A stretch of 64,000 bases of DNA from Ostrinia nubilalis (lineage: Eukaryota > Arthropoda > Insecta > Lepidoptera > Crambidae), in the NCBI RefSeq assembly GCF_963855985.1, contig NC_087118.1, positions 8,799,001-8,863,000 on the forward strand, given 5' to 3'. This document shows, piece after piece, positions 1 through 8,977 of the stretch; position 1 is the first letter of the stretch, and each line of letters starts with the position of its first letter. A program made the position numbers and the translations under genes. A model generated the notes under the pieces. That model was given only the letters and a program-made list of their open reading frames with translations, did no database searches and was not told the DNA's origin.

Positions 1-455
1 ATGTCCATTACAATTTTTTTTATCGAATTTGGTGATTTCGGGATCTTTTCTTTATAATTTTTTTCCAATAATTTTCTTAAATCAGCCGACGAACAAAATA
101 CTTTAAGTGGTAACCCATCTAGAACCACCATTCTTGATATTAAGTTGGGCAAGGAATCTTTCCTTTCAAAATAGTCGTTCACTTTTAGTTTTTTGGTAGG
201 TGGAGCATCGCTTTTGCTAGTAGAAGCTGTGGCTGTTTCTTCTGGTCGAACATTTGCGTCACCACTTTCAATTTTTTTAACATCAATGGAATGTTTTTTA
301 AGTAAGTGGTTATGTAATGCTGACGTGCTTCCGCTAATCTTCAAAATGCTATAACACCGTTTGCATTTAGCTTGTAGCCCATTGGCGGATCTCAAAAAAT
401 AATGCCATACACTGGACTTGTCGCTTGACTTTTTGATGTAATCTATAAACTCCAT
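1..455 (-). CDS. hAT-family transposase, BED-finger N-terminus (partial)
   Basis: Reading leftwards from the ATG at 453-455, an open frame of about 151 codons runs off the window edge. It opens with a BED-type zinc finger: aromatic residues (VWHYF), then CKRC, then a histidine pair ending HNHLLKKH. After the finger comes a serine/threonine/lysine-rich linker typical of hAT (ZBED-like) transposases. BED fingers bind transposon ends; the RNase-H-like catalytic domain and the dimerisation region would lie outside the window. No stop interrupts the visible part. The upstream (right-hand) side holds the Copia insertion and, further right, a hAT-like terminal sequence ending at 6174, which I take to be the 5' end of the same element. 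A domesticated ZBED gene is the alternative. Confidence 0.75.
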   Translation of the reverse strand, partial: MEFIDYIKKSSDKSSVWHYFLRSANGLQAKCKRCYSILKISGSTSALHNHLLKKHSIDVKKIESGDANVRPEETATASTSKSDAPPTKKLKVNDYFERKDSLPNLISRMVVLDGLPLKVFCSSADLRKLLEKNYKEKIPKSPNSIKKIVMD

Positions 456-528
456 GTTCCTTCCGATTTATCTGTGAATGAAAAAATAAATAGTTTCGAG
501 AATCGACCATTCAATCAATGCCAAAGAG

Positions 529-711
529 TGATAAATTAAAGTCTTTATCGAGGAAATAAATGTGAATTTATTAACACCAAACAATTACATGTACGGATCG
601 TAGATCAGAGAGTAGAAAGGTGACAGAGTTGTCATAGACAAAATAAAAAATAAAAATACGGTCAAGCGTGAGCCGCATGTAAAAGGCGCTAAATTTAAAA
701 AAGGTTTAACA
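529..711 (-). repeat. Copia 3' LTR
   Basis: 183-bp direct repeat, identical to 4855-5037. In element orientation it starts TGTTAAACC and ends TTTATCA. It contains AT-rich stretches; no separate TATA box could be assigned with confidence. Confidence 0.95.
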
Positions 712-848
712 CTCCCTCTACATTTAAGCCTTTCACAAAACAAAGATAACAAAGATCTATGTTAGTTACTTATGCATTAGTGTTATGTACCTCCATAATT
801 ACAAATTAAAACACTTTACAAACAAGTACATAACCAAATTATATTATT

Positions 849-3800
849 TTACTTTTGGAAAAGAGATTCAAAGGAGAACATACCAAGTTTAAGCCTTAAG
901 AATTGAAACTTATCCTTTGACAATGCTTTTGTAAATATATCTGCAAACTGATTATCAGTATTTACATACTTCAAAGTTATAATTCCCAAATGATATTTCT
1001 CTTTGATAAAGTGGTATCTAATGTCAATGTGCTTACAGCGTTTATGAAAGTTAATATTTTTAATTACGCTAATAGCACTTTGGTTGTCTAAGTGAATACA
1101 TATAGAGTCCTGCGTATAAACATCTAGATCACACATTAATTGTCTCAACCACAGAGCTTCTTTAGTGGCAGCACAAGCCGCCATGAACTCGGCTTCGGTC
1201 GTTGAAAGAGCTACCGTTTGTTGCTTTTGACTGGACCATGTCACAGCCGCTCCGTTTTTCAAAAAGACATAACCGGTCACTGAGCGTCTTGTGTCGACGT
1301 CATTAGCATAATCGGCATCACTATAACCGGTGACTTCTGAACACTCTGGTGATCGGCTGTAGAACAAGCCATGCTGTTTCGTATCCTTCAGATACTTTAA
1401 GATTTTCTTGACAGCATTCCAGTGACTCTCATTGTAGCAATTAAGAAATCGACTTACCAGACTGACAGCATACATTATGTCTGGTCGACTCACTATAGCC
1501 AGGTGCATGAGGGAGCCCACCGCTTCTCTGAAGGGTATGTTCTTTTCAGGCTCACCGTCTTCCTTCTGCAACTTCACGTGCGGATCGACTGGTACGCTGT
1601 TGGGGTTGGCATTATACATATTAAATCTGTGCAGCAGTTGGTCTACATATTTAGTCTGATGTATAAATATGCCTTTGTCTGATTTCTCAATTTGCATTCC
1701 TACAAAGTTACTAGGTTTATCTAATATTTTCATTTCAAATATGGTCTGCAAATCATTTGTTATTGTTTTCAGTGTATTTTTATCTTTACAGAACAATAAT
1801 CCATCGTCTACATACAGGCAAAGATAACACTTATTATTATTGACTTTAGCAACATATACACATTGATCAGCTGTGCATTGAGTAAAACCAAATTTCTTTA
1901 AAACAGAGTCAAATTTCTTATTCCAGCAACGTGGAGACTGTTTAAGACCATACAATGACTTGTTAAGTTTACATACCATCTTTTTATCACAGGACAGACC
2001 TTCAGGTGGACTCATAAATATGGTTTCTTCTAGCTCACCATAAAGGAAGGCAGTCTTCACATCAAGCTGGATGATTTCAAGATTGTTGTGCGCAGCCACT
2101 GACAACAATAAACGGATTGAGTCGTACCTCACGGTAGGAGCAAAAGTTTCTTTGAAATCAATCCCAGGGGTTTGTGAAAATCCTTTTGCACAAAGCCTTG
2201 CCTTGAAACGTGGACCAGTTGGTTCATCTTTTAGTCTGAACACCCATTTGCATCCAACAACTTTTGCATTTGGTTCCTTCTCTACCAATGTCCATGTTTC
2301 ATTTTTCTGGTGTGCATCTATCTCTTCATTTATAGCTTTTATCCAATTTTCTTTTTCTGTTGAACTAATAGCTTCTTTGTATGTTTCAGGAATGTATGCT
2401 GTAGAATCGACTGGAGTCTCTTCGTGTCTAGACAGGTAAGTATTTTCCTCTTCATCTTCCAGATTTTGTACCTTTCGTATGTTTCTGTTTCTAGGTCTCA
2501 ATGTTATATTTCTGGTCTCCGGGGAACTGATACTTGTGTCTGGTAAGTACTCACTTTCTGAAGTAGACCTGTTCTCTGTTACTGTATCATATGAGTTTTC
2601 TGAATCTGTATCATCTGTATCACATTTTTCTGTTTCAGGTGTCGCTGTTGACAGCTCTACAGGAACAAAGTCTCTTTTCACACTGGATTCTATAAATACA
2701 GCATCCCTGCTTTTAATTACTCTTCTAGTATTAGGTATTATGAATCTGTAACCTTTTGTGTGTTCACAATATCCGATGAAAATCATCTTGTGTGCCTTTG
2801 GATCAAATTTCTTTCGTTTTTCTTTGGGTAAGTGCACCATAGCTTCACAGCCGAAAATCCTCATGTGATTGACTGTTGGCTTCAGACCGGACCACATCTC
2901 TTCTGGAGTTTTGAACGATAGGGACTTAGTTGGAGAACGATTTATGACGTAGGCTGCAGTATGTATGGCATCAGCCCAGTACATTTTTGGCAAATTAGCG
3001 TTAAGCAGCATACATCTTGCCCTTTCGACAAGTGTCCGGTTCATTCGTTCTGCAGTTCCGTTTTGTTCCGGTGTGTAGGGTGTGGTTGTCTGGTGAATGA
3101 TGCCAGCACTTTTCAGAAACTCTGAGAAATTTCCATTTACATATTCCAAGCCGTTGTCTGTGCGAAGAGTTTTTATACGAGCATCTAACTGGTTCTCAAC
3201 TTCATTCTTGAACTCTTTGAACTTTTCAATGGCATCAGACTTGTTTCGGAGAAAGTAAACGAAGATTTTCTTCGAATAGTCATCAAGGAAAGTGATGAAG
3301 TATTTGGCACCACCAAGTGATTGTGTTTCCATAGGTCCGCAAATATCAGAGTGGACGAGCTCAAGAACCTTTGTAGCTTTGGAGCTCTCATGTTTAAAAG
3401 GTAGTCGTGTCTGTTTACCTTCTTTGCAAGTTAAACATGTCAACTTCTCTGGTTTTGCTGAGAGAACTACATCTTCAGTGTTGGATGTCATCTTCTTTAA
3501 ACTGTAGAAGTTTAAGTGCCCCATCCGTTGATGCCATAAGTAATTATCTTGTTCTTCAACATCTGACATGCATGCATAGCCTTTTGGCATATTCAGCCGG
3601 TACATGTTGTTGATGAGACTTGCTGTGGCAACAATTTGGTTCTTGCTGTTTAAAATAGTGCAGCCAGTACTATTGAATTTCACTTGGCCACCACTTTTGA
3701 ATATCTGGCTTACGGACAACAAATTGGTTGCCAGATCTGGGACATACAGTACATTGGTAAACAGTACTTTGTTTTCTTGTCCTTTATGATTGTAGACATC

Positions 3801-4694
3801 AAAGCTCACTTGTCCTGCACATGTTACAGTTAACAACTTATTATCTGCAGCTCTTATATTCTGAACACCGGGAACTGTTTGAGTCAGAAACAAGTTCTTG
3901 TGTTTTGTCATGTGAGCGGACGCACCGGAATCCACATACCATGCATCACCATAGTCTCTGGATGATGCCATGAACACAGCAGCATATGAAGACTTCGTAG
4001 ACTTCTGTGCATTATTTGGTTTGGATTTGCACTCGGGACTCTTGTGTCCATATTTGTTACATGTGTAACATCTAGGTCCCTTAGATTCTTTCTTGTGAAA
4101 CTTCTTAAAATTTCTGTTCACCGCAAATGCTTCAGTATTATTTTCAGATTGCCTTACATCTTGTAATAACTTTGCTTTTATAGCATCGGAAGTTATCTTC
4201 ATGCCGGAGCTTTCGATAGCTATGATCATAGGCTGATAAGACTCAGGAAGACCGGAGAGCAGCAGTGTTCCGAGCCACTCATCATCCACCTTGAAGCCTA
4301 TGTTCCGGAGCTTATGAGCTGTTGATATTATTTTGCTCACGTACTCTTCTACGCTTTGACATGCACTGAGTGAGGTGTTACACAGATCACGCAGTAAGCC
4401 GACTCGACGTGTTAGCCCAGAGTCATCGAAGACAGAAGACAGTTTGTCCCACACTTCTTTTGCAGTACTTGCTTCTTGAATGTGCACGTAGTTAATGGGG
4501 TCAACCAGAAGAATGATCTTTGTTTTAGCTTTTGTATCACGTTTTCTGTCCACAACTGCCGCTGAGTCAAAATTTTCGATGCAGTCCCATAGCTCTTCAT
4601 GTTGCAGGTAAGTTTGGACTGCAAACCGCCAGGTTGCATAGTTTTCACGGCCAGTTAACTTTTCAATTAATGCCAGTGAATTATTTCCTGCCAT
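849..4694 (-). CDS. Copia gag-pol polyprotein
   Basis: One uninterrupted frame of about 1,281 codons, a normal Copia length. I choose the start at 4694 because the protein then begins MAGNNSLALIEKLTG, the usual Copia Gag start; the open frame extends 38 codons further upstream to 4808. Order of domains: Gag (about 1-205), CCHC zinc knuckle CYTCNKYGHKSPEC (about 209-222), aspartic protease WYVDSGASAH (about 256), integrase with HHCC finger (HQRMGH...CLTC) then DDE core (TDNGLEY, PEQNGTAERMNR), Copia-type reverse transcriptase with YVDD box (CLYVDDGLLF), and RNase H (GYSDADYAND, ALSTTEAEFMA). The protein supplies capsid, maturation, cDNA synthesis and integration. No stop or frameshift is seen. 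Some Copia elements make extra Gag by splicing; I could not identify such sites here. Confidence 0.96.
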   Translation of the reverse strand: MAGNNSLALIEKLTGRENYATWRFAVQTYLQHEELWDCIENFDSAAVVDRKRDTKAKTKIILLVDPINYVHIQEASTAKEVWDKLSSVFDDSGLTRRVGLLRDLCNTSLSACQSVEEYVSKIISTAHKLRNIGFKVDDEWLGTLLLSGLPESYQPMIIAIESSGMKITSDAIKAKLLQDVRQSENNTEAFAVNRNFKKFHKKESKGPRCYTCNKYGHKSPECKSKPNNAQKSTKSSYAAVFMASSRDYGDAWYVDSGASAHMTKHKNLFLTQTVPGVQNIRAADNKLLTVTCAGQVSFDVYNHKGQENKVLFTNVLYVPDLATNLLSVSQIFKSGGQVKFNSTGCTILNSKNQIVATASLINNMYRLNMPKGYACMSDVEEQDNYLWHQRMGHLNFYSLKKMTSNTEDVVLSAKPEKLTCLTCKEGKQTRLPFKHESSKATKVLELVHSDICGPMETQSLGGAKYFITFLDDYSKKIFVYFLRNKSDAIEKFKEFKNEVENQLDARIKTLRTDNGLEYVNGNFSEFLKSAGIIHQTTTPYTPEQNGTAERMNRTLVERARCMLLNANLPKMYWADAIHTAAYVINRSPTKSLSFKTPEEMWSGLKPTVNHMRIFGCEAMVHLPKEKRKKFDPKAHKMIFIGYCEHTKGYRFIIPNTRRVIKSRDAVFIESSVKRDFVPVELSTATPETEKCDTDDTDSENSYDTVTENRSTSESEYLPDTSISSPETRNITLRPRNRNIRKVQNLEDEEENTYLSRHEETPVDSTAYIPETYKEAISSTEKENWIKAINEEIDAHQKNETWTLVEKEPNAKVVGCKWVFRLKDEPTGPRFKARLCAKGFSQTPGIDFKETFAPTVRYDSIRLLLSVAAHNNLEIIQLDVKTAFLYGELEETIFMSPPEGLSCDKKMVCKLNKSLYGLKQSPRCWNKKFDSVLKKFGFTQCTADQCVYVAKVNNNKCYLCLYVDDGLLFCKDKNTLKTITNDLQTIFEMKILDKPSNFVGMQIEKSDKGIFIHQTKYVDQLLHRFNMYNANPNSVPVDPHVKLQKEDGEPEKNIPFREAVGSLMHLAIVSRPDIMYAVSLVSRFLNCYNESHWNAVKKILKYLKDTKQHGLFYSRSPECSEVTGYSDADYANDVDTRRSVTGYVFLKNGAAVTWSSQKQQTVALSTTEAEFMAACAATKEALWLRQLMCDLDVYTQDSICIHLDNQSAISVIKNINFHKRCKHIDIRYHFIKEKYHLGIITLKYVNTDNQFADIFTKALSKDKFQFLRLKLGMFSFESLFQK

Positions 4695-4840
4695 TTTCGA
4701 GATTTTGCTCAGTTTGAAGACAAAAATTTGAAAAATCAAAAGATACCCGCCGTGTTGTAGATTGTGTTCACATTCACTTTGTAATGTTCGCTTTATGTAT
4801 TTCCACAAAAGTTTTTACACTGCTTCACTTTTAGGGCTTA

Positions 4841-4854
4841 CTGGGCCCATAACC
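4841..4854 (-). promoter_or_regulatory. Copia primer-binding site
   Basis: GGTTATGGGCCCAG on the minus strand, directly inside the 5' LTR. It matches the Copia-type site that pairs with an internal half of initiator Met tRNA. Confidence 0.85.
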
Positions 4855-5037
4855 TGATAAATTAAAGTCTTTATCGAGGAAATAAATGTGAATTTATTAA
4901 CACCAAACAATTACATGTACGGATCGTAGATCAGAGAGTAGAAAGGTGACAGAGTTGTCATAGACAAAATAAAAAATAAAAATACGGTCAAGCGTGAGCC
5001 GCATGTAAAAGGCGCTAAATTTAAAAAAGGTTTAACA
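4855..5037 (-). repeat. Copia 5' LTR
   Basis: 183 bp, identical to the 3' LTR at 529-711. It lies immediately upstream of the primer-binding site and abuts the AAGAG duplication on its outer side. Confidence 0.95.
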
Positions 5038-6174
5038 AAGAGCTTCCCTAGAAATTCCTAATCACGATTAGGAAACCTGACCTACATCATTAGGCAAGAT
5101 TGAAGTAGGTATTATTATTAAATACATCCCGCAGAATTTAACAAGGCGCCCACTTATACCCCTTTCGAGATGTCAGTAACTATTTATTATATGCCATTTG
5201 TGAAGTTTCAAATCGATACTACCATAAGAAGTTAGTTGATTAATTTCGATTTTTCCGTAGTTAATTTATATAGATTCAGCTACAAAATAGACAAATCAAA
5301 ACTTAACTTTAAATTTGAATGGACAGAAAGAAGAAACAAACGGCACATAGCGATTAGATAAGTAAATTAAATCGTGAAATGCAAATCGCGTTCTAGACCG
5401 TCTCAAAGAAACCCGGACACTGTTAGTGTAGTTTGTCGGACTGACTGTACCACTGACGAAAATATTGTGCAAATGCGGGTGGGTGAAGAAAATTCATCGC
5501 GCCGGAGCAGACGACGCCGCATCTCTTCAGTCTGCCCGCGACCATGACTCGTACAACCGAGTTGAAACTTCGGGAGGGTAAATATCTTATTTACCGTTAT
5601 AAAAGTTTTGTTGTAAATCCCGTGAAGTGATAATTTTATAGTAAAAAATGCAACATAATAGTTTGAAATATTATAAACAAAAGCGTTTTACATTTGCCTA
5701 AATAGTTAAACATATCGTAACTAAACAAAACACTGTATAAGTAACACTGTATTAAATTGTGTAGGAACGTAATTATTTATGTACTTTTGTACTTACCAAC
5801 ACGGGAGTATTCTTATTCAGTCACTACCTAGTAGGTAGACGCGCGCGGCGTGACACAAACGCGCACCACCACCGCCTCGTATAAAACTCACTGGCCGACT
5901 AGCGAATTTATTACGCATGACGCGTCATTGTGTGCAGGTGTGAGTGTTGTGTTGTGCGACGAAGTGCGGGGTGCGTTCAATCAAAACTTCGCTTGTTTTG
6001 CATCCATGTTGCATTCAATAGATATTTTGGTTAATGATTTTATGATAAAATTTTTGGGGTAAAAATATTCGAAAAAACCGGATTTCAAAATCAAAATCCG
6101 GATTTTTTTATAGCCTCAAAATCCGGATTTTTCAGATATTTTCGAATTTCGAATAATCCGGATTGCAATCTCTA
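5038..6174 (-). other. Probable 5' region and terminus of the hAT element
   Basis: No convincing ORF. Removing the Copia insertion joins this stretch to the BED transposase at 1-455. The right end (minus strand) begins TAGAGATTGCAATCCGG, resembling insect hAT termini, and is followed by several copies of AATCCGGATT-type motifs (6078-6174), which could be transposase binding sites. A GC-rich patch with TATAAAA (5880) and many CpGs at about 5835-5965 looks promoter-like and could belong to the element. The extent and the assignment to hAT are inference; the left terminus is outside the window. Confidence 0.45.
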
Positions 6175-6435
6175 TGTACAAACTTTGCTTAGTTTGGGAC
6201 TAGAAGCGCAGTGTAAAATGTCTAAGGATATTTCGTCGTATGAGTTCGTCCGAGCGTGCGCTATTGAGCGGACGTGTCTTCACCTCAAAATACTTTTAAT
6301 TTTGCTTATTTTTCGCTCAATTCAAACTGACCCTTATATCAACAACATCAAGATCCATTTTTCCTTGTGGCTATACGGGGACTGGGAAGTGAGCGTTAAC
6401 TACTCATCACAGTATACGTAAAAAAGTGAGATAAA

Positions 6436-7302
6436 ATGTTGCGGTCACCAAACAAGACTTCCTCCACTCCGGACTTAACTCTGGAAGGTGATATGTCATT
6501 CATTAACGCAAGAAAACGAAAACAACAATTTGAAGCCGAAGATTTGAGAGCCTTACGATCGGAGTTTAGGGCTGGGATCACCGATTTGAAGGATGACCAA
6601 GATGATAAGTTCAAAAAATTGACCGAGAGCATCGAAGACATGAAATCACAGAACGGACAAATTCTGAAATCGAACTTATCACTACAGGCTAGTCTGGAGA
6701 AATTGATGGGAATGTATACAGAAATGAAAATTACTGTTGACGACATAACTAAAGAACATAATAAGGCAATGCTGAGAATCAACTCATTAGAGGAGCAAGT
6801 AGAAGAACTGCAAAGAAAGCAAAGAGTATCGATAGTTGAAATAAATAACATACCAGTACAGGAAAATGAAAACTTAGAGAAGATAGTTGGACAGATTCAC
6901 ACCTCTCTACAAGTAACATTAAAACCAGATTTTAGACAACTTTACAGAAACAAAAACAATAAAAACAAATCAATCATGGTGGAATATCAATCAGAAAAAG
7001 ATAAAAAACTGGTTCTCGAAGCGTTCAAGAAATATAACAACATAAATAAGGACTCCAAGCTTAGTACAGACATACTCGGGATAAAAGACAAAAAAACGAT
7101 CTATATGAATGAATCTCTGACGCCTATAATGAAGAAACTGCACTTTGAAGCTCGAGATCTGGTAAGGAGCAATGGCTATAAGTTTTGTTGGGTATCCAAT
7201 GGAAGAATATTTGTGAGAAAAATTGAAAACGGCCCTGCAATTCTCATCAAGTCAGGAGAGCAAATTGAGGAGTTACGATTAAATTCTAAAGCCGACAAGT
7301 GA
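6436..7302 (+). CDS. LINE A ORF1 protein (RNA-binding)
   Basis: 288 codons, intact. The basic N-terminus (MLRSPNKTSSTPDLT, then NARKRKQQ) leads into a long heptad-rich coiled coil (about 40-135), then an RRM-like segment starting around VEINNIPVQENENL (about 140) and a C-terminal region (TIYMNESLTPIMKKL...). This is the layout of L1-type ORF1 proteins, which trimerise and coat the element RNA. No CCHC or PHD finger is visible, which separates it from LINE D and LINE E in this window. The ATG lies shortly after a GTGAG-rich leader and is the first in-frame start. Confidence 0.85.
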   Translation: MLRSPNKTSSTPDLTLEGDMSFINARKRKQQFEAEDLRALRSEFRAGITDLKDDQDDKFKKLTESIEDMKSQNGQILKSNLSLQASLEKLMGMYTEMKITVDDITKEHNKAMLRINSLEEQVEELQRKQRVSIVEINNIPVQENENLEKIVGQIHTSLQVTLKPDFRQLYRNKNNKNKSIMVEYQSEKDKKLVLEAFKKYNNINKDSKLSTDILGIKDKKTIYMNESLTPIMKKLHFEARDLVRSNGYKFCWVSNGRIFVRKIENGPAILIKSGEQIEELRLNSKADK

Positions 7303-7826
7303 CTAATTTTGACTGTAAGTGAGTCTCAGTGCAACTCTAATAACTCTTATTTCTTGAAGTTCCTAATTTTTTTTTACTTTGTTAATTTAGTTTTAATTCA
7401 CTTAATTAATTTCAAAATGCATGCTTTGAAATGTACAAGTATTGTCAGTAATGGGCTTAAACTAGCATATTATTATTTTTATTGTATTATCTTTTATACT
7501 ATCAAAATACACTTATACACACAACACACATTCAAAGTCATATTATTATCTAATAAACAAAACTGTGCAAAGAATCTCTCGGGAATGATCCACTGCTGTT
7601 ACTCAAACGAGGCACTTAAATTTTATATACAAAATGGCAGATATTCTTGACATCTCAGCTGACATTGATCAAAGTGTCAGTGTCGGCAAAGTACAGCTAG
7701 AGGACATTCCAGAGAGATGCAAAAAGCACATTAACAATATTTCTACTTTTAAGGTGGTAGTTCAAAATATAAGAAGTATAAACCATAACTTTGATGATTT
7801 CCTTATCTTTCTTAACACGTTGAGTG

Positions 7827-8977
7827 CGAAACCAGGTCTATAGACCTTGTGTACGTCTCGCTTACCGTGCGGCTAAGAAAATTATAGTCTTCCTTGTCGT
7901 GCGAAAGGCATAACTTCAATTGGGTCCGGTGTAGGAAAGTGATGAATATATATCTATGATGTATTCTTAAAATAGAATTCAATGATGTATCTACCTTAAT
8001 ACCAGGTTTTTAGACCTGGTACCGCACGGAAGTAATAAAATGTCTTCACAATGCGAAACCAGGTCGAAGCACCTTGTACCCTGCGCACCTGGTACCGCAC
8101 CCCACGCTAGCTTCGTGCAGCCAGTGTTGCCTCGCATTCGTAAGAAACGCACATGTCGACATGGCGTCAAGAGAAACAAACAAAATCAAAACTGCAAATT
8201 GATTATAATTTATTTGCTACACGATTTATTGCTAATTTAAATAATGTTTTTCGTGACAAACATTTGAAGTTGTCGTCGTCGTCGTCGTTTCAGCCGAAAG
8301 ACGTCCACTGCTGGACAAAGGCATCCCCCAAGGATTTCCACAAAGACCGGTCCTGCGCCGCTTGCATCCAGGTACTTCCCGCGACCTTCACCAGATCGTC
8401 GGTCCACCTAGTGGGAGGCCTGCCCACGCTACGTCTTCCACCCACCCACCCACTACTTCAGTGTTGTACCCACTCCTCTGAAGGTTGGAGACACTACACT
8501 CGAAGTTGTTGACAATTGAAGTTGTAACTAAATGTAATTAAATAATATGTTTTCTTTAAATATAACTTATTTAAGTATTTATGCACGTATGTCTTATTTG
8601 TAAAATATTTAGACTAAATTATTAAAACATCTTTGTTTGTTACTTTTTTAAATTTTTATTATAACTTAATTTAAACTATCGATATTTGTATTTCACATCC
8701 CTAGAATACCCACCAGACTTCCCTACTTCAGTGCGGCACAGGGTGCATAAGCCTTGTATTTTGAATATAGCTATAATTTTTATACTAAACAAGTTATTCA
8801 CAAACGCCTTCAGGTGTATGTCAATAAATTCATTATTATTAATATTCAAAGAAATAAAACACAATATCTATTAACATGAAGCCAAAAATAAAATTAATAT
8901 ATCTTAAATATTACAAGGTCTATAAGCCTTGTGCCGCCACAATGTAAGTTTTAATACCAGGTTTACTGACCTTGTAC
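7827..8977. mobile_element. Unclassified insertion with palindromic ACCAGGT/ACCTTGT repeats
   Basis: Foreign DNA lying inside the endonuclease coding region of LINE A. Short imperfect palindromes of the type ACCAGGT-(6)-ACCTTGT or ACCTGGT recur at about 7830, 8001, 8059, 8916 and 8956, mostly followed by (T)ACCG. Their clustering at both ends suggests subterminal repeats of a non-autonomous DNA element. There is no transposase ORF. An RTE fragment (8274-8515) is nested inside. Exact borders are uncertain by several bases. Confidence 0.5.
8274..8515 (-). mobile_element. RTE 3' fragment with 5' inversion (twin priming)
   Basis: The left part (about 8274-8440) is the reverse complement of the 3' end of the RTE at 36800-36965, ending in a GAC/GTC microsatellite. 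The right part (8461-8515) matches the same RTE in forward orientation (36313-36372). About 20 bp of CCCA-rich filler separates them. The whole is flanked by a perfect 10-bp duplication TTGAAGTTGT (8264-8273 and 8516-8525). Head-to-head inversion plus duplication is the signature of twin-primed reverse transcription. Confidence 0.85.

Larger units (their letters stand above)
529..5037 (-). mobile_element. Full-length Copia (Ty1/copia) LTR retrotransposon
   Basis: Two LTRs of 183 bp (529-711 and 4855-5037) are identical base for base and have TG...CA ends in the minus orientation. The element is flanked by a perfect 5-bp duplication AAGAG (524-528 and 5038-5042). On the minus strand the primer-binding site GGTTATGGGCCCAG (4841-4854) follows the 5' LTR directly; this is the Copia-type site pairing with an internal stretch of initiator Met tRNA. 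A purine tract (AGAGGGAG, in 712-722) precedes the 3' LTR. The single gag-pol frame is open throughout. Identical LTRs and an intact frame indicate a very recent, possibly active copy. Confidence 0.97.

Noticed and set aside
1422..4717. Several plus-strand open frames opposite Copia
   Set aside because: They are shadows of the Copia gag-pol frame and show no domain.
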